The position numbers were made by a program, and so were the translations under genes. Under the pieces are notes generated by a model. That model was not told the DNA's origin. It did no database searches and worked only from the letters and a program-made list of their open reading frames with translations. Of a stretch of 60,271 bases of DNA, positions 7,642 to 17,120 are shown in pieces. How positions within the stretch are numbered: position 1 is the stretch's first letter; each line of letters starts with the position of its first letter. Source of the DNA: Blastococcus sp. (GTDB lineage Bacteria; Actinomycetota; Actinomycetes; Mycobacteriales; Geodermatophilaceae); NCBI GenBank assembly GCA_025465355.1, contig JAODNN010000143.1, positions 1 through 60,271 of the forward strand. Reading direction: 5' to 3'.

Positions 7642-8400
7642 GTGGCCCGCTCACTCCGGGGCCTCGTGCGCGGCCGACGCGTCTCCGCCTGGGGGGCGCT
7701 GGTGCCCATCGCCGCACTCGCGGCCGGCCTGCTCTTCGCCACCTCGAGCAGCGCCGCCCAGGGCACCGACCTGCGCGCCGGCCAGGTCACCAGGCTCTCC
7801 GAGCTGATCGGCCAGCGCAACAAGGCCGTCATCAGCCAGGCAGCCCAGCTCGCCGGCCTGCAGCGCCAGGTGCAGCAGCTCACGAAGCAGGCCGCGTCGC
7901 GCAACGGAGCGGTCGCCGCCGCGCAGGGCACGGGCGACGCCGGCGCCCTGTCCGCGGCACTGGTCCCGCTCACCGGCCCCGGCGTGGTCATCACCCTCAA
8001 CGACGCACCCCAGAGAGCCGACGGCCAGCTGCCCGTGAACGCGCGCCCCGACGACCTGGTGATCCACCAGTCGGATGTCCAGGCCGTGGTCAACGCGGTG
8101 TGGGCCGCGGCGGCCGACGGCGTCTCCGTCATGGACCAGCGGCTGATCGCCACCAGCGCCGTCCGCTGTGTCGGCAACACCCTGCTGCTGCAGGGGCGCA
8201 CCTATTCACCGCCGTTCGTGATCACGGCGATCGCCGACGCCGACGCCGTGCGGGCCCAGCTGGCCGCCTCGCCGCAGGTGGCGGTGCTCCAGGAGGCCGT
8301 CGACGCGTTCGGGCTCACCTTCGAGGTGCATCCGCGCGCGCAGGTGACGCTGCCGGCCTACGACGGCCCCCTGGACCTGCAGTACGCCATCCCTCACTGA
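7642..8400 (+). CDS. DUF881 family membrane-anchored protein
   Basis: 252 residues starting at GTG with GAGGAGG upstream. One N-terminal membrane anchor (ALVPIAALAAGLLFATSSSA) precedes a coiled-coil-like stretch rich in L and Q (QLAGLQRQVQQLTKQ), then the DUF881 domain (LTGPGVVITLNDAP, NPDDL-like NARPDDLVIHQSDVQAVVN, LIATSAVRCVGNTLLLQG). The domain resembles Bacillus YlxW/YlxX next to cell-division genes. The position matches Rv0012. Its biochemical role is not established; envelope or division-related is an inference from context. Confidence 0.88.
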   Translation: MARSLRGLVRGRRVSAWGALVPIAALAAGLLFATSSSAAQGTDLRAGQVTRLSELIGQRNKAVISQAAQLAGLQRQVQQLTKQAASRNGAVAAAQGTGDAGALSAALVPLTGPGVVITLNDAPQRADGQLPVNARPDDLVIHQSDVQAVVNAVWAAAADGVSVMDQRLIATSAVRCVGNTLLLQGRTYSPPFVITAIADADAVRAQLAASPQVAVLQEAVDAFGLTFEVHPRAQVTLPAYDGPLDLQYAIPH

Positions 8401-8449
8401 GGATCGGCTGGCCCGCGCCCGGCGTGGGCGTGTACACCTTGGAGTCGTG

Positions 8450-9109
8450 ATGTCCGCCGCCGATCGCCCCATCCTCGTCGTCGACAACTTCGACAGCTTC
8501 GTCTACAACCTCGTCCAGTACCTGGGTCAGCTGGGCGTGCGCTGCATCGTGCGGCGCAACGACGCCGTCAGCGTGGATGAACTGGCCGACCTCGACGTCG
8601 CCGGCGTGCTGCTCTCCCCCGGGCCCGGCACACCCACCGGAGCCGGCGTCACGGTGCCCATGGTGCGGGCGGCGGCAGAGGCGGGGACGCCGGTGCTGGG
8701 CGTGTGTCTCGGACACCAGGCCATCGCCGAGGCCTTCGGTGCCGTCGTCGTGCGTGCGCCGGAGCTGCTGCACGGCAAGACCAGCGAGGTGCTGCACGAG
8801 GGCGCCGGCGTCCTGGCCGGGCTGCCGTCCCCCTTCACCGCGACCCGGTACCACTCGCTCGCCGTCGACCCGGCGACCGTACCGGCGGAGCTCGAGGTCA
8901 CCGGTCGCACGGCGTCGGGGATCGTCATGGCACTGCGGCACCGCGAGCTGCCCATCGAGGGCGTGCAGTTCCACCCCGAGTCGGTGCTCACCGAGGGCGG
9001 GCACCGGATGCTGGCGAGCTGGCTCGCCGTCTGCGGCCTCGCCCCGGACGCCGCCGTCGTCGAGGCGGCGGCCGCGGGTGCGCGCCGCCTCTCCGCCGCT
9101 ACCGCCTGA
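8450..9109 (+). CDS. pabA: Glutamine amidotransferase, anthranilate / aminodeoxychorismate synthase component II
   Basis: A class I glutamine amidotransferase of 219 residues. Signatures: VVDNFDSFVYNLVQYL at the start, LSPGPGTP, the nucleophile cysteine in GVCLGHQAIAEAFG, and the His-Glu pair in GVQFHPESVLTE. It supplies ammonia from glutamine to a synthase subunit that acts on chorismate, for folate or tryptophan synthesis. The sequence cannot decide between PabA and TrpG; the M. tuberculosis gene at this position (Rv0013) is named trpG. Start is the ATG at 8450 after GGAG; a GTG lies directly before it. It converges on pknB with a three-base gap. Confidence 0.92.
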   Translation: MSAADRPILVVDNFDSFVYNLVQYLGQLGVRCIVRRNDAVSVDELADLDVAGVLLSPGPGTPTGAGVTVPMVRAAAEAGTPVLGVCLGHQAIAEAFGAVVVRAPELLHGKTSEVLHEGAGVLAGLPSPFTATRYHSLAVDPATVPAELEVTGRTASGIVMALRHRELPIEGVQFHPESVLTEGGHRMLASWLAVCGLAPDAAVVEAAAAGARRLSAATA

Positions 9110-9112
9110 CGG

Positions 9113-10876
9113 TCAGCCCCCGGGAGGCGCCTTCGGAGACGACTTCGGGGCCGACGTCGTCGGTGCCGGGGGGCTGGGCGTCGTCGACGTGGCCGGCGGC
9201 GTCGGGACGGCGATCAGCAGGGTGATCGGGGTGTCGGCCTTGGCCTGGGTCCCGGCAGCCGGCTCCGTCCCGACTGCCTGACCCTGCGGGACCCTGTCGT
9301 TCTCGACGCTCTGCGTGCTGACGTCGGTGAACCCGGCGTCACGGAGGGCCTTTTCCGCGTCCGCCTGGCTCTTGCCGTGGACGTCGGGGATCGCGACGTC
9401 GCCGTCGGAGACGCTCAGGGTGACCGCCGACCCGGGCGCGATCGGCGTGCCCTCGGCCGGGTCGACGGCGGTGACCGTGCCTGCGGGCTTGGTGCTGTCC
9501 ACCGTGACGGTGTTGAACGTGAAGCCGGCGTTCTTGAGGGTGGTCTTGGCACGGTCGACGTCCAGGCCCACCACGGGCGGCACGGCGACGGTGTCGGGCG
9601 CCTGGCCGACCGTGAGGTTCACCTTGCTGCCCTTGGCCACCTGGGCCCCGCTCGTGGGAGCGGTGCTGAGCACCTTGCCGACGTCGGTGGGGTTGGTGGT
9701 CGTCTGCGGGGTCACCGTGCCGACCTCGAGCCCGAGGGCGGCCAGCGCCTGTTCGGCCTCGGCCTGGGTCTTGCCGGTGAGGATCGGGACCGCCACCTGG
9801 GCGGGGGGCGTCGGGGCCGGCGCCTTGCCGCCGCTGAGCGCGACGGCGACCGCGATCGCGCCGCCCACCACGAGTAGTCCCACGACCGCCCAGATCGCGA
9901 TCAGGCGCCTCTTGCGGCGGCGCGCTGCTTCGTCGTCGTCCCAGCCGGCGTCGTCGTCGTAGCCGTAGCCGCCCGGAGTCGCGGCCAGGATGGTGGTCTT
10001 CTCGGCGTCCCCCATGACCGGGGTCGCCTCCACCCGCTGCCCGGCGAGGGCCCGCAGAAGGTCGTTGCGCATGTCGGCGGCCGACTGGTACCGGTTGGCC
10101 GGGTTCTTGCTCATCGCCTTGAGCAGGATCGCGTCCAGCTCCGCCGGCACCTGCGGGTTGATCGAGGACGGCAGCCGCGGGTCCTCGCGCACGTGCTGGT
10201 AGGCGACGGCGACCGGGGAGTCCCCGGTGAACGGCGGCGCACCGGTGACGAGCTCGTAGAGCAGGCAGCCGAGGGAGTAGACGTCGGAGCGGGCGTCGAC
10301 GCCTTCGCCGCGGGCCTGCTCCGGAGAGAGGTACTGGGCGGTGCCGATCACGGCAGCCGTGGACGTCATCGTTGCCGCCGAGTCGGAGACGGCCCGCGCG
10401 ATCCCGAAGTCCATGACCTTGACGGCGCCCTGCGGCGTGATCATCACGTTCCCGGGCTTCACGTCCCGGTGCACGATCCCGTTGCGGTGGCTGAAGTCCA
10501 GGGCGCCGCAGATGTCCGCCGACAAGCTCATCGCGCGTTCCGGGGAGAGGTGGCCCTCCCGCCGGAGCACGTCGCGCAGGGTCTCGCCCTCGACGTATTC
10601 CATGACGATGTACGGGGTCGCGCCCATCGGCGTGCGGTCCTCGCCGGTGTCGTACACCGCGACGATCGCCGGGTGGTTCAGGGACGCCGCTGCCTGGGCC
10701 TCGCGCCGGAAGCGGACCTGAAAGGACGGGTCGCGGGCGAGGTCGTTGCGCAACACCTTGACGGCGACCTCGCGCCCCAGCCGTAGGTCGCGTCCCCGGT
10801 GGACCTCCGCCATGCCGCCACGGCCCAGGACGCCGCCGATCTCGTAGCGCTCACCGAGCACCTCCGGCGTGGTCAT
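9113..10876 (-). CDS. pknB: Serine/threonine protein kinase PknB with three PASTA domains
   Basis: 587 residues. The kinase domain shows the glycine loop GRGGMAEVHRG, the lysine in VAVKVL, catalytic HRDVKPGN, DFG and GTAQYLSPEQ, with threonines in the activation loop (TMTSTAAVIGT). A juxtamembrane linker leads to one membrane segment (IAIWAVVGLLVVGGAIAVAVAL). Outside are three PASTA repeats starting near VAVPILTG, VAVPPVVG and VAIPDVHG, then a Pro/Thr/Ser-rich tail. PASTA domains bind muropeptides or lipid II, so the kinase links wall status to growth control. It is the last gene of the leftward cluster, separated from pknA by 213 bases with tandem repeats. Confidence 0.96.
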   Translation of the reverse strand: MTTPEVLGERYEIGGVLGRGGMAEVHRGRDLRLGREVAVKVLRNDLARDPSFQVRFRREAQAAASLNHPAIVAVYDTGEDRTPMGATPYIVMEYVEGETLRDVLRREGHLSPERAMSLSADICGALDFSHRNGIVHRDVKPGNVMITPQGAVKVMDFGIARAVSDSAATMTSTAAVIGTAQYLSPEQARGEGVDARSDVYSLGCLLYELVTGAPPFTGDSPVAVAYQHVREDPRLPSSINPQVPAELDAILLKAMSKNPANRYQSAADMRNDLLRALAGQRVEATPVMGDAEKTTILAATPGGYGYDDDAGWDDDEAARRRKRRLIAIWAVVGLLVVGGAIAVAVALSGGKAPAPTPPAQVAVPILTGKTQAEAEQALAALGLEVGTVTPQTTTNPTDVGKVLSTAPTSGAQVAKGSKVNLTVGQAPDTVAVPPVVGLDVDRAKTTLKNAGFTFNTVTVDSTKPAGTVTAVDPAEGTPIAPGSAVTLSVSDGDVAIPDVHGKSQADAEKALRDAGFTDVSTQSVENDRVPQGQAVGTEPAAGTQAKADTPITLLIAVPTPPATSTTPSPPAPTTSAPKSSPKAPPGG

Positions 10877-10988
10877 CGACAGTCCTCTCGGGCGGGGTGG
10901 TGCGTCGTGGTGGTGCGTTGTCCGGGGGTTAAGCCGCGGAGACCAGGCAGGCGACCGGCACTGCGGGCGCACGGGTGGGCAAGGACGC

Positions 10989-11036
10989 CATGGATGCAGG
11001 CATGGATGTACGCATGGATGCAGGCATGGCACCGGG
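10989..11036. repeat. Four 12-base tandem repeats between pknA and pknB
   Basis: CATGGATGCAGG, CATGGATGTACG, CATGGATGCAGG and CATGGCACCGGG follow one another without gaps in the pknA-pknB spacer. Read on the transcribed strand they lie 113-160 bases upstream of the pknB start. Copy-number variation between strains would be expected. They could affect pknB expression or mark a decayed small frame. Confidence 0.75.
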
Positions 11037-11089
11037 CGGGAGCCTAACCGCTGGGGAAGCCGAATTCCGGGCGGCGCGGGGGAGCGGGG

Positions 11090-12769
11090 TCACCCAGAGC
11101 CCGTGTCGGCCGCTGGAGACGACGCCGGCCCTGACGACGGAGGCGCCGAACTGCCCGACTCGACGGTCGTCGTCGGTGCGGTCGTCGTCGGCACGCTCGC
11201 GCTGGTGGTCGCGGATGTCGTCGGAGGCGCCGAGGTCGTCGGCGCGGTGGACGCCGTCGTCCGGGGCGCGGACGTGGTGGCCGGGGCAGAGCTGTGCTGC
11301 CCGCTGCTGGGCGTGTAGCCGTGCTGGGCGACGTACAGGACCACCGACGTGCCCGGCGCCGCCTGGACGTCAGAGGGAGCGATTCCGGCGACGTCACCAG
11401 GGTTCAGGCTCCGGCCGAGGGCATCGAGCACGGCGCGCGGGGCGTCCTGCTGGGTGACCTTGAGACCGGCGGCAGTCAGCTGCTGGGCGACCTCGGTGGC
11501 CGGCCGCCCGATGAAGGTCTGGGGGTCGAGGAAGATCCCGGTGGGGCTGGCGCTGGTCTGGGAGGCCGTGGAGCGTTCCGTGCCGGTCCCGTTGCCGCCC
11601 GGCCCGCCGGCGAACAGCAGGAAGTAGGCGCCGACGCCGAGCAGGAGGAGCAGCACCAGCGCGGCGGACACCCACACCCACCGGTTCCTGCGGCGTTCGT
11701 CCGGCGTGAGGTCGTCGTCCTCGGCCAGCCAGTCGTCGCCCGGATCAGCCTGCAGAGGGGGCATGCCCGGCGGCCTGCCAGGCGGCGTTCCTCCGGTCAG
11801 CGCGGCCGTCGCGGCGCCGGCCGCCGTCGCGCCGGGCCCGGTCGCCGGGAGCACCTGGGTGCGCCCGTCGGCGAGGCCGGCGACGACGGGTCCCGGCGTG
11901 GTCACCGGACCGGTGCGTGGGGCGGCCGCGGCGAGGGTGCCGCCGGCCGCGACCCGCCGGATCGCGTCCGCGAAGGCGCCGCCGTCGGGGAAGCGGTCGG
12001 CCGGGTCCTTGGCCAACGCGCGCTCGACCAGCAGACGGACGGCCGGCGGCACGTTGGCCGGTAGCGGGGGTGGCGGCCGGTTGATGTGCGCCAGGGCGAT
12101 GGCGACCTGGGAAGCCCCGTCGAAGGGCCGGGCGCCGGTCAGGGACTCGTAGGCGACGACACCGAGGGAGTAGACGTCGGAGGCGGCGGTGACCTCCATG
12201 CCCTGGGCCTGCTCCGGGGAGAGGTATTGCGCGGTGCCGACCACCATGCCGGTCCGGGTGAGCGGGGTGGCGTCGCGGGCCTGGGCGATGCCGAAGTCGG
12301 TCAGCTTGACGACGCCGTCCGGCCGGACGAGCAGGTTGCCCGGCTTGATGTCGCGGTGCACCACGCCGGCCCGGTGGGCGGCGGAGAGGCCGTCGGCGGA
12401 CTGGCCGAGGACGTGCAGCGTCCAGTCGACGGGGAGGCGGCCCTCCTCGTGCAGGATCGTGACCAACGGCTTGCCGTCGACGAGCTCCATGACCAGGAAG
12501 GCCAGCTGCTGGCCGTTCTCCTCGGTCTCGCCGTAGTCGTACACCGAGGCGATGTTCGGGTGCGAGAGCGCCGCGGTGTGCCGGGCCTCGTTGCGGAAGC
12601 GGGCCAGGAAGCTCGGGTCGTCGGTGTACTCGCTCTTGAGCACCTTGGCCGCGACGTCGCGGTCCAGCACCCGATCGCGCGCCTTCCACACCTCACCCAT
12701 CCCACCGGTGGCGATGTGCGCGGTGATCTCGTAGCGGCCGGCCAGGACGCTGCCTACGGTGAGCGCCAT
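11090..12769 (-). CDS. pknA: Serine/threonine protein kinase PknA with PASTA-like domain
   Basis: 559 residues. Kinase motifs are ATGGMGEVWKARD, catalytic HRDIKPGN, DFGIAQA and GTAQYLSPEQ. A Gly/Pro/Ala-rich linker follows, then a membrane segment (VWVSAALVLLLLLGVGAYFLLFAG) and one PASTA-like repeat (FLDPQTFIGRPATEVAQQL to GTSVVLYVA), unlike mycobacterial PknA which lacks PASTA. The tail is a long Ser/Thr/Pro-rich stretch. Its ATG overlaps the pbpA stop (TGATG), so translation is coupled. It probably phosphorylates division and wall-synthesis proteins together with PknB and is countered by PstP. Confidence 0.95.
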   Translation of the reverse strand: MALTVGSVLAGRYEITAHIATGGMGEVWKARDRVLDRDVAAKVLKSEYTDDPSFLARFRNEARHTAALSHPNIASVYDYGETEENGQQLAFLVMELVDGKPLVTILHEEGRLPVDWTLHVLGQSADGLSAAHRAGVVHRDIKPGNLLVRPDGVVKLTDFGIAQARDATPLTRTGMVVGTAQYLSPEQAQGMEVTAASDVYSLGVVAYESLTGARPFDGASQVAIALAHINRPPPPLPANVPPAVRLLVERALAKDPADRFPDGGAFADAIRRVAAGGTLAAAAPRTGPVTTPGPVVAGLADGRTQVLPATGPGATAAGAATAALTGGTPPGRPPGMPPLQADPGDDWLAEDDDLTPDERRRNRWVWVSAALVLLLLLGVGAYFLLFAGGPGGNGTGTERSTASQTSASPTGIFLDPQTFIGRPATEVAQQLTAAGLKVTQQDAPRAVLDALGRSLNPGDVAGIAPSDVQAAPGTSVVLYVAQHGYTPSSGQHSSAPATTSAPRTTASTAPTTSAPPTTSATTSASVPTTTAPTTTVESGSSAPPSSGPASSPAADTGSG

Positions 12770-14211
12770 CAGCCGCCGTGCCCAGCGAGGTAGGCCTGCA
12801 TGACCTGGTGGGCGATCGGCGCGGAGAGGTCGCCCCCGGTGGCCCCGCCGTTCTTGATGAAGACGGCTACCGCGATCTTGGGGTGGTCCGCGGGGGCGAA
12901 CCCGATGAACCAGGCATGGTCGGTCGCGGCGTTCTGCGCCGTCCCGGTCTTCCCCGCGACCTGGACGCCGGGGATCTGCGCCTTCCGGCCGGTGCCGTGG
13001 TCCACGACGCTGGTCATCATCTGCGTCAGCTGCCCGGCTACCGACGACGAGATCGGGCGGCTGAGCTCCTCGGGCTTGGTCTTGTCGACGACGGTGAGAT
13101 CCGGAGCCTGGATCGAATCGACCAGGTACGGCTTCATGAGCGTGCCCTGATTGGCGACGGCGGCCGCGATCATCGCCCCCTCCATCGGCGTCAGCTGCAC
13201 GTCCTGCTGTCCGATCGAGCTGGTTGCCAGCTGGGCTGCGCCGTCGATGTTCCCGATGGTGCTCGGGTTCACGTGCAGGGGCATGTCGAAGCCCTTGTCG
13301 TCGATCCCGAACGCCTCGGCCATCTTCCGGATCTTGTCCTCGCCCAGGTCCATGCCGAGCTTGGCGAACGCGGTGTTGCAGGACATGGTCAGCGCCTGGA
13401 TCAGCGTCTGCGAGCCGCTGGGGCTGCAGACCTCGCCGTTGAAGTTCTCCAGCTGCTTGCTGCTGTTCGGCAGCTGGAGCCGCTGCGGCGCCGCGATCAT
13501 GGTCTGCGGGTTGTACTTGCCGGTCGAGAGGGCAGCGGCGGAGACGAGCACCTTGAACACCGACCCGGGGGAGTACCGCTCGGTGATGGCCTGGTTGATC
13601 GTCGGGTCGGGTTGTGCTGCGGCCAGCTTGGACTGGTTGGCGCGGATCGCGGCGGGGTTGTGGCTCGAGAGCAGGTTCGGGTCGTAGCTGGGCGAGCTCG
13701 CCAGCCCCAGCACCTTGCCGGTCGACGGATCGAGTGCCACCACGGCGCCGGTGACGCCCTGCAGCCCGTCCATGGCGGCCTTCTGTACCGCCGGGTCCAG
13801 GGTGAGGACGACGTCGCCGCCGGCGGGGTCCCGGCCGGTGAACAGGTCCGCCAGGTGCCGCACGAAAAGGCGGGGGTCGGAGCCCGCGAGCACCCCGTTC
13901 TCGGCCCGCTCGAGGCCGGTGTTGCCGTAGACCAGCGAGTAGTACCCGGTGACCGCCGCGTAGAGCGAGGCCTGGGGGTACTTGCGCAGGTACTTCAGCT
14001 GGTCACCGGTGTGCACCGACTGGGCGATCTCGTTGCCCGCGACGACGATGGAGCCGCGCTGGCGGCTGTACTCCTCGGCGAGCACCCGGGTGTTGGCCCG
14101 GTTGTTGCGCAGCTCGTCCGAACGGACCACCTGGATGTAGTTGGCGTTGAGGATCAGCAACGTGAAGAGGACCAGCACGCTGATCGCGACACGGCGAAGG
14201 GGGGCGTTCAA
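12769..14211 (-). CDS. pbpA: Penicillin-binding protein PbpA, class B transpeptidase
   Basis: 480 residues with an N-terminal membrane anchor (ISVLVLFTLLILNANYIQVV). Transpeptidase motifs: SVFK in SPGSVFKVLVSAA (nucleophile serine), SCN in MSCNTAFAKLG and KTG in GKTGTAQNAATDHAWF. It cross-links peptidoglycan as the partner of the adjacent RodA/FtsW-type glycosyltransferase. The ATG overlaps the rodA stop by four bases (ATGA), and its own stop overlaps the pknA start. The order matches Rv0016c. Confidence 0.96.
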   Translation of the reverse strand: MNAPLRRVAISVLVLFTLLILNANYIQVVRSDELRNNRANTRVLAEEYSRQRGSIVVAGNEIAQSVHTGDQLKYLRKYPQASLYAAVTGYYSLVYGNTGLERAENGVLAGSDPRLFVRHLADLFTGRDPAGGDVVLTLDPAVQKAAMDGLQGVTGAVVALDPSTGKVLGLASSPSYDPNLLSSHNPAAIRANQSKLAAAQPDPTINQAITERYSPGSVFKVLVSAAALSTGKYNPQTMIAAPQRLQLPNSSKQLENFNGEVCSPSGSQTLIQALTMSCNTAFAKLGMDLGEDKIRKMAEAFGIDDKGFDMPLHVNPSTIGNIDGAAQLATSSIGQQDVQLTPMEGAMIAAAVANQGTLMKPYLVDSIQAPDLTVVDKTKPEELSRPISSSVAGQLTQMMTSVVDHGTGRKAQIPGVQVAGKTGTAQNAATDHAWFIGFAPADHPKIAVAVFIKNGGATGGDLSAPIAHQVMQAYLAGHGG

Positions 14212-15620
14212 GGCTGCTGCACGATCTCGGTCGGGGCGTCGCCCATGCGGGGCTGCGGCGCCGGGTGCGGGGCGGCCGGCCGGCGTGCGGCGTCACTGAT
14301 CCGCACGAGCACGGCCACCAGGACGAAGTTGGCGACCAGTGAGGACCCACCGTACGCCAGGAACGGCGTCGTCAGGCCGGTCAGCGGGAGCAGCCCGGTG
14401 ACGCCGCCGAGGACGACGAAGACCTGCCAGGCGACCGCGAAGGCGAGCCCGGCGGCCAGTAGCTTGCCGAAGGCGTCCCGCACGATCAGCGAGGTCCGCA
14501 GGCCGCGCTCGACCAGCACCAGATAGACGACGATGACCGCGACCAGGCCGAAGAGCCCCAGCTCCTCGCCGATCGCCGAGGCGATGAAGTCGCTCTTGGC
14601 CACCGGGACCTGGTCGGGGCGGCCGCCGCCCAGCCCGGCACCGAACAGGCCGCCGGTGCCGAGCCCGAACAGCGACTGGGTGAGCTGGTAGCCCATGCCG
14701 TTGGCGTAGGCGAAGGGATCGAGCCACACGTCCACGCGGTCCCGGACGTGGCCGAAGACCTGGTAGGCGATGAACGCACCGCCGGCGAACAGCACCAGGC
14801 CGATGACCAGCCAGCTGGCGCGCTCGGTCGCCACGTACAGCATCACGACGAAGATCCCGAACAGCAGCAGCGAGCTGCCCAGGTCGCGCTCGAAGACCAG
14901 GACCAGGATCGAGAGGATCCAGGCGAGCAGCACCGGGCCGAGGTCGCGGCCCCGCGGCAACTCCAGGCCCACCACCTTGCGGCTGGCCAGTGCGAGGACG
15001 TCGCGCTTGTCCACCAGATAGGCCGCGAAGAAGACGACCAGGCAGATCTTGGCGAACTCACCGGGTTGGATGGAGAACCCGGCGAGCCGGATCCAGATCT
15101 TGGCGCCGTTGACCTCCGAGAGGGAGGCGGGCAGCACGGCCGGTGCCGCCAGCAGCCCCATCCCGACCAGCGCCAGGGTGTAGGCGTACCGCGACAGCGA
15201 GCGGTGGTCGCGCACCAGCGCCAGGAAGGCCACGAACAGCACGACGCCGAGGGTGGCCCAGATCAGCTGCACCGGGGCGTCTGCCCGCGTGACCTTGCCG
15301 TTGACCTGCTTGCCGGCCAGGTCGAGCCGGTGGATGACGGTCAGGCCGAGCCCGACGAGCAGTGCCACCGCCGGCAGCAGCAGCGGATCGGCATAGGGCG
15401 CCCAGCGGCGCACGGCCAGGTGCGCGACCAGCCACAGCGCGGAGATCCACAGCCCGAAGGTGATCACCTCCGAGCCGAGCGAGTTGGTGATCGTGAGGTC
15501 GACGATGCAGTGCGCGACGACGGTGATGAAGACGGCGAACCCGAGCAGGGCGGCCTCGGTGCCCCGGCGCCGCGGTGGTGCGGTCGTGGTCCCGCGGGGA
15601 TCGGTGGTCGGTCCGGACAT
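14208..15620 (-). CDS. rodA: SEDS peptidoglycan glycosyltransferase RodA/FtsW
   Basis: 470 residues with about ten membrane segments. SEDS signatures include WIRLAGFSIQPGEFAKICLV, FERDLGSSLLLFG, GLFGAGLGGGRPDQVPVAKSDFIASAIGEELG and GLTTPFLAYGGSSLVANF. It polymerises lipid II into glycan strands in the membrane. The ATG at 15620 overlaps the pstP stop by one base (TGATG). Neighbourhood with pbpA favours RodA rather than FtsW, and a short cytosolic N-terminus (PTTDPRGTTTAPPRRR) is typical of the actinobacterial form. Confidence 0.95.
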   Translation of the reverse strand: MSGPTTDPRGTTTAPPRRRGTEAALLGFAVFITVVAHCIVDLTITNSLGSEVITFGLWISALWLVAHLAVRRWAPYADPLLLPAVALLVGLGLTVIHRLDLAGKQVNGKVTRADAPVQLIWATLGVVLFVAFLALVRDHRSLSRYAYTLALVGMGLLAAPAVLPASLSEVNGAKIWIRLAGFSIQPGEFAKICLVVFFAAYLVDKRDVLALASRKVVGLELPRGRDLGPVLLAWILSILVLVFERDLGSSLLLFGIFVVMLYVATERASWLVIGLVLFAGGAFIAYQVFGHVRDRVDVWLDPFAYANGMGYQLTQSLFGLGTGGLFGAGLGGGRPDQVPVAKSDFIASAIGEELGLFGLVAVIVVYLVLVERGLRTSLIVRDAFGKLLAAGLAFAVAWQVFVVLGGVTGLLPLTGLTTPFLAYGGSSLVANFVLVAVLVRISDAARRPAAPHPAPQPRMGDAPTEIVQQP

Positions 15621-17035
15621 CACTTCACCTCCCGGCAGTCCACTCCCGGCTGCAACGACTGCGTCGGGACGGACGTCCTCGGGACGGTCCTGCCCGGCAC
15701 CGGGGTGGTCGTGGGTGCCGGCGCGCCCGTCGTGGGCCCAGCCGTGACTCCGGCCGGCGACGGCCGCGGGGCGGTGGTCGTGGCGGCGCCGGGGACGCCG
15801 GTGGAGCTGTTCCCGGGCACCGGGCACACCGGCAGCCGCTGGTCGCGGAGGGCGGCCAGGATGCGGTCGGCGTCGGTGCGGTCCTGGGCGGTGATGCCGC
15901 CGCGCACCCGGGTGCGGGCGGCGGGGGTGAGGTCGGTGACGGCAAGGCCCGTGTCGTCGTCCATCTTGTACAGGTCGAACCCGACGATCGAGACGTTCAG
16001 GCCGCGGAAGACGGCGACGTTCTCGGTGGTGGCGGTGCTGCTGACTCCGACGAACCAGTGCCCCAGCGCCCAGACGTAGGTGCCGATCGCTCCGGCCACG
16101 AGCAGGACGAGAACAGCTACCGCCACCAGGAGAAGTCGCAGCGGGCGGCGGCGGGCGGAGAGGCCGCCGCCCGTCGGCGGTGTGGACGCCGGGGGCGGGG
16201 GTGCGGGCGGGTCGGCGAGCGCCGCGCGACCGGCGGCCGAGCGGCCGTCGATGTGCCGCTGACCCCGGTTGTCGCCGGCCGCGCCGTCGACCACGGGCTC
16301 CATCAGCGGACCACGGCCGTCGTCGTCCACGACATCGGCCACGATCACGGTGACGTTGTCGGGACCGCCGCTACGCAGGGCCAGCTCGATCAGCCGGTCG
16401 GCGGTCGTCTGCGGGTCCGGGTCCTTCAGCGCCTCGGCCAAGGTCTCCTCGCTGACGACGCCGGAGAGCCCGTCGGAGCAGAGCAGGTATCGGTCGCCGG
16501 CACGGGCCTCACGCATGGACAGATCCGGCTCGACGTCCTGGCCGTTGAGGGCACGCAGCAGCAGTGACCGCTGCGGGTGGCTGTTGGCCTCCTCCGGCGT
16601 GATCCGGCCGTCGTCGATCAGCGTCTGGACGAACGTGTCGTCGTGGGTGATCTGTGACATCACGCCGTCGCGCTGCAGGTAGGCGCGGGAGTCGCCGACA
16701 TGGCACAGCGCCAGCCGGCCTCCGGCGAACAGGATCGCGGTCAGCGTCGTCCCCATGCCCTCGAGCTGGGGGGCCTCGCGGATGACCTCGCGCAGGTGCT
16801 CGCTGCCCTCGAAGACGGCCTCGCGCATCGCCTGCAGCATGTCGCCGGAAGGCGCGTCGTCGTCCAGGTGCTCGAGGGCGGCGATGACGACCTTGCTGGC
16901 GACGTCGCCGGCCGCGTGACCACCCATGCCGTCGGCCACGGCGAGCAGCCTCGGCCCGGCATAGACCGAGTCCTGGTTGTTGCCCCGGATGAGGCCGCGG
17001 TCCGAACGCGCCGCGTACCTGAGGACAAGGCTCAC
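15620..17035 (-). CDS. pstP: PP2C family serine/threonine phosphatase PstP
   Basis: 471 residues. The cytosolic PP2C domain has metal-binding motifs RGNNQDS, ADGMGGHAAGD, HVGDSRAYL, CSDGLSG and SGGPDNVT. A membrane segment at about residues 305-330 (LLLVAVAVLVLLVAGAIGTY) is followed by an outside part of about 140 residues ending in a Thr/Pro-rich tail. It removes phosphate from PknA, PknB and their substrates. Start taken as the GTG at 17035, which begins the standard sequence SLVLRYAARSDRG. The gene is in the middle of the kinase cluster and is probably cotranscribed with it. Confidence 0.95.
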   Translation of the reverse strand: MSLVLRYAARSDRGLIRGNNQDSVYAGPRLLAVADGMGGHAAGDVASKVVIAALEHLDDDAPSGDMLQAMREAVFEGSEHLREVIREAPQLEGMGTTLTAILFAGGRLALCHVGDSRAYLQRDGVMSQITHDDTFVQTLIDDGRITPEEANSHPQRSLLLRALNGQDVEPDLSMREARAGDRYLLCSDGLSGVVSEETLAEALKDPDPQTTADRLIELALRSGGPDNVTVIVADVVDDDGRGPLMEPVVDGAAGDNRGQRHIDGRSAAGRAALADPPAPPPPASTPPTGGGLSARRRPLRLLLVAVAVLVLLVAGAIGTYVWALGHWFVGVSSTATTENVAVFRGLNVSIVGFDLYKMDDDTGLAVTDLTPAARTRVRGGITAQDRTDADRILAALRDQRLPVCPVPGNSSTGVPGAATTTAPRPSPAGVTAGPTTGAPAPTTTPVPGRTVPRTSVPTQSLQPGVDCREVK

Positions 17036-17120
17036 GCGTTCTCCTCCCCGGCGCTCGTAGGGTCGCTCGTCTGTTCTGCTATCGGGACCGTTCCGCTCAT
17101 GCGTGAGCTCGTACGATCGC

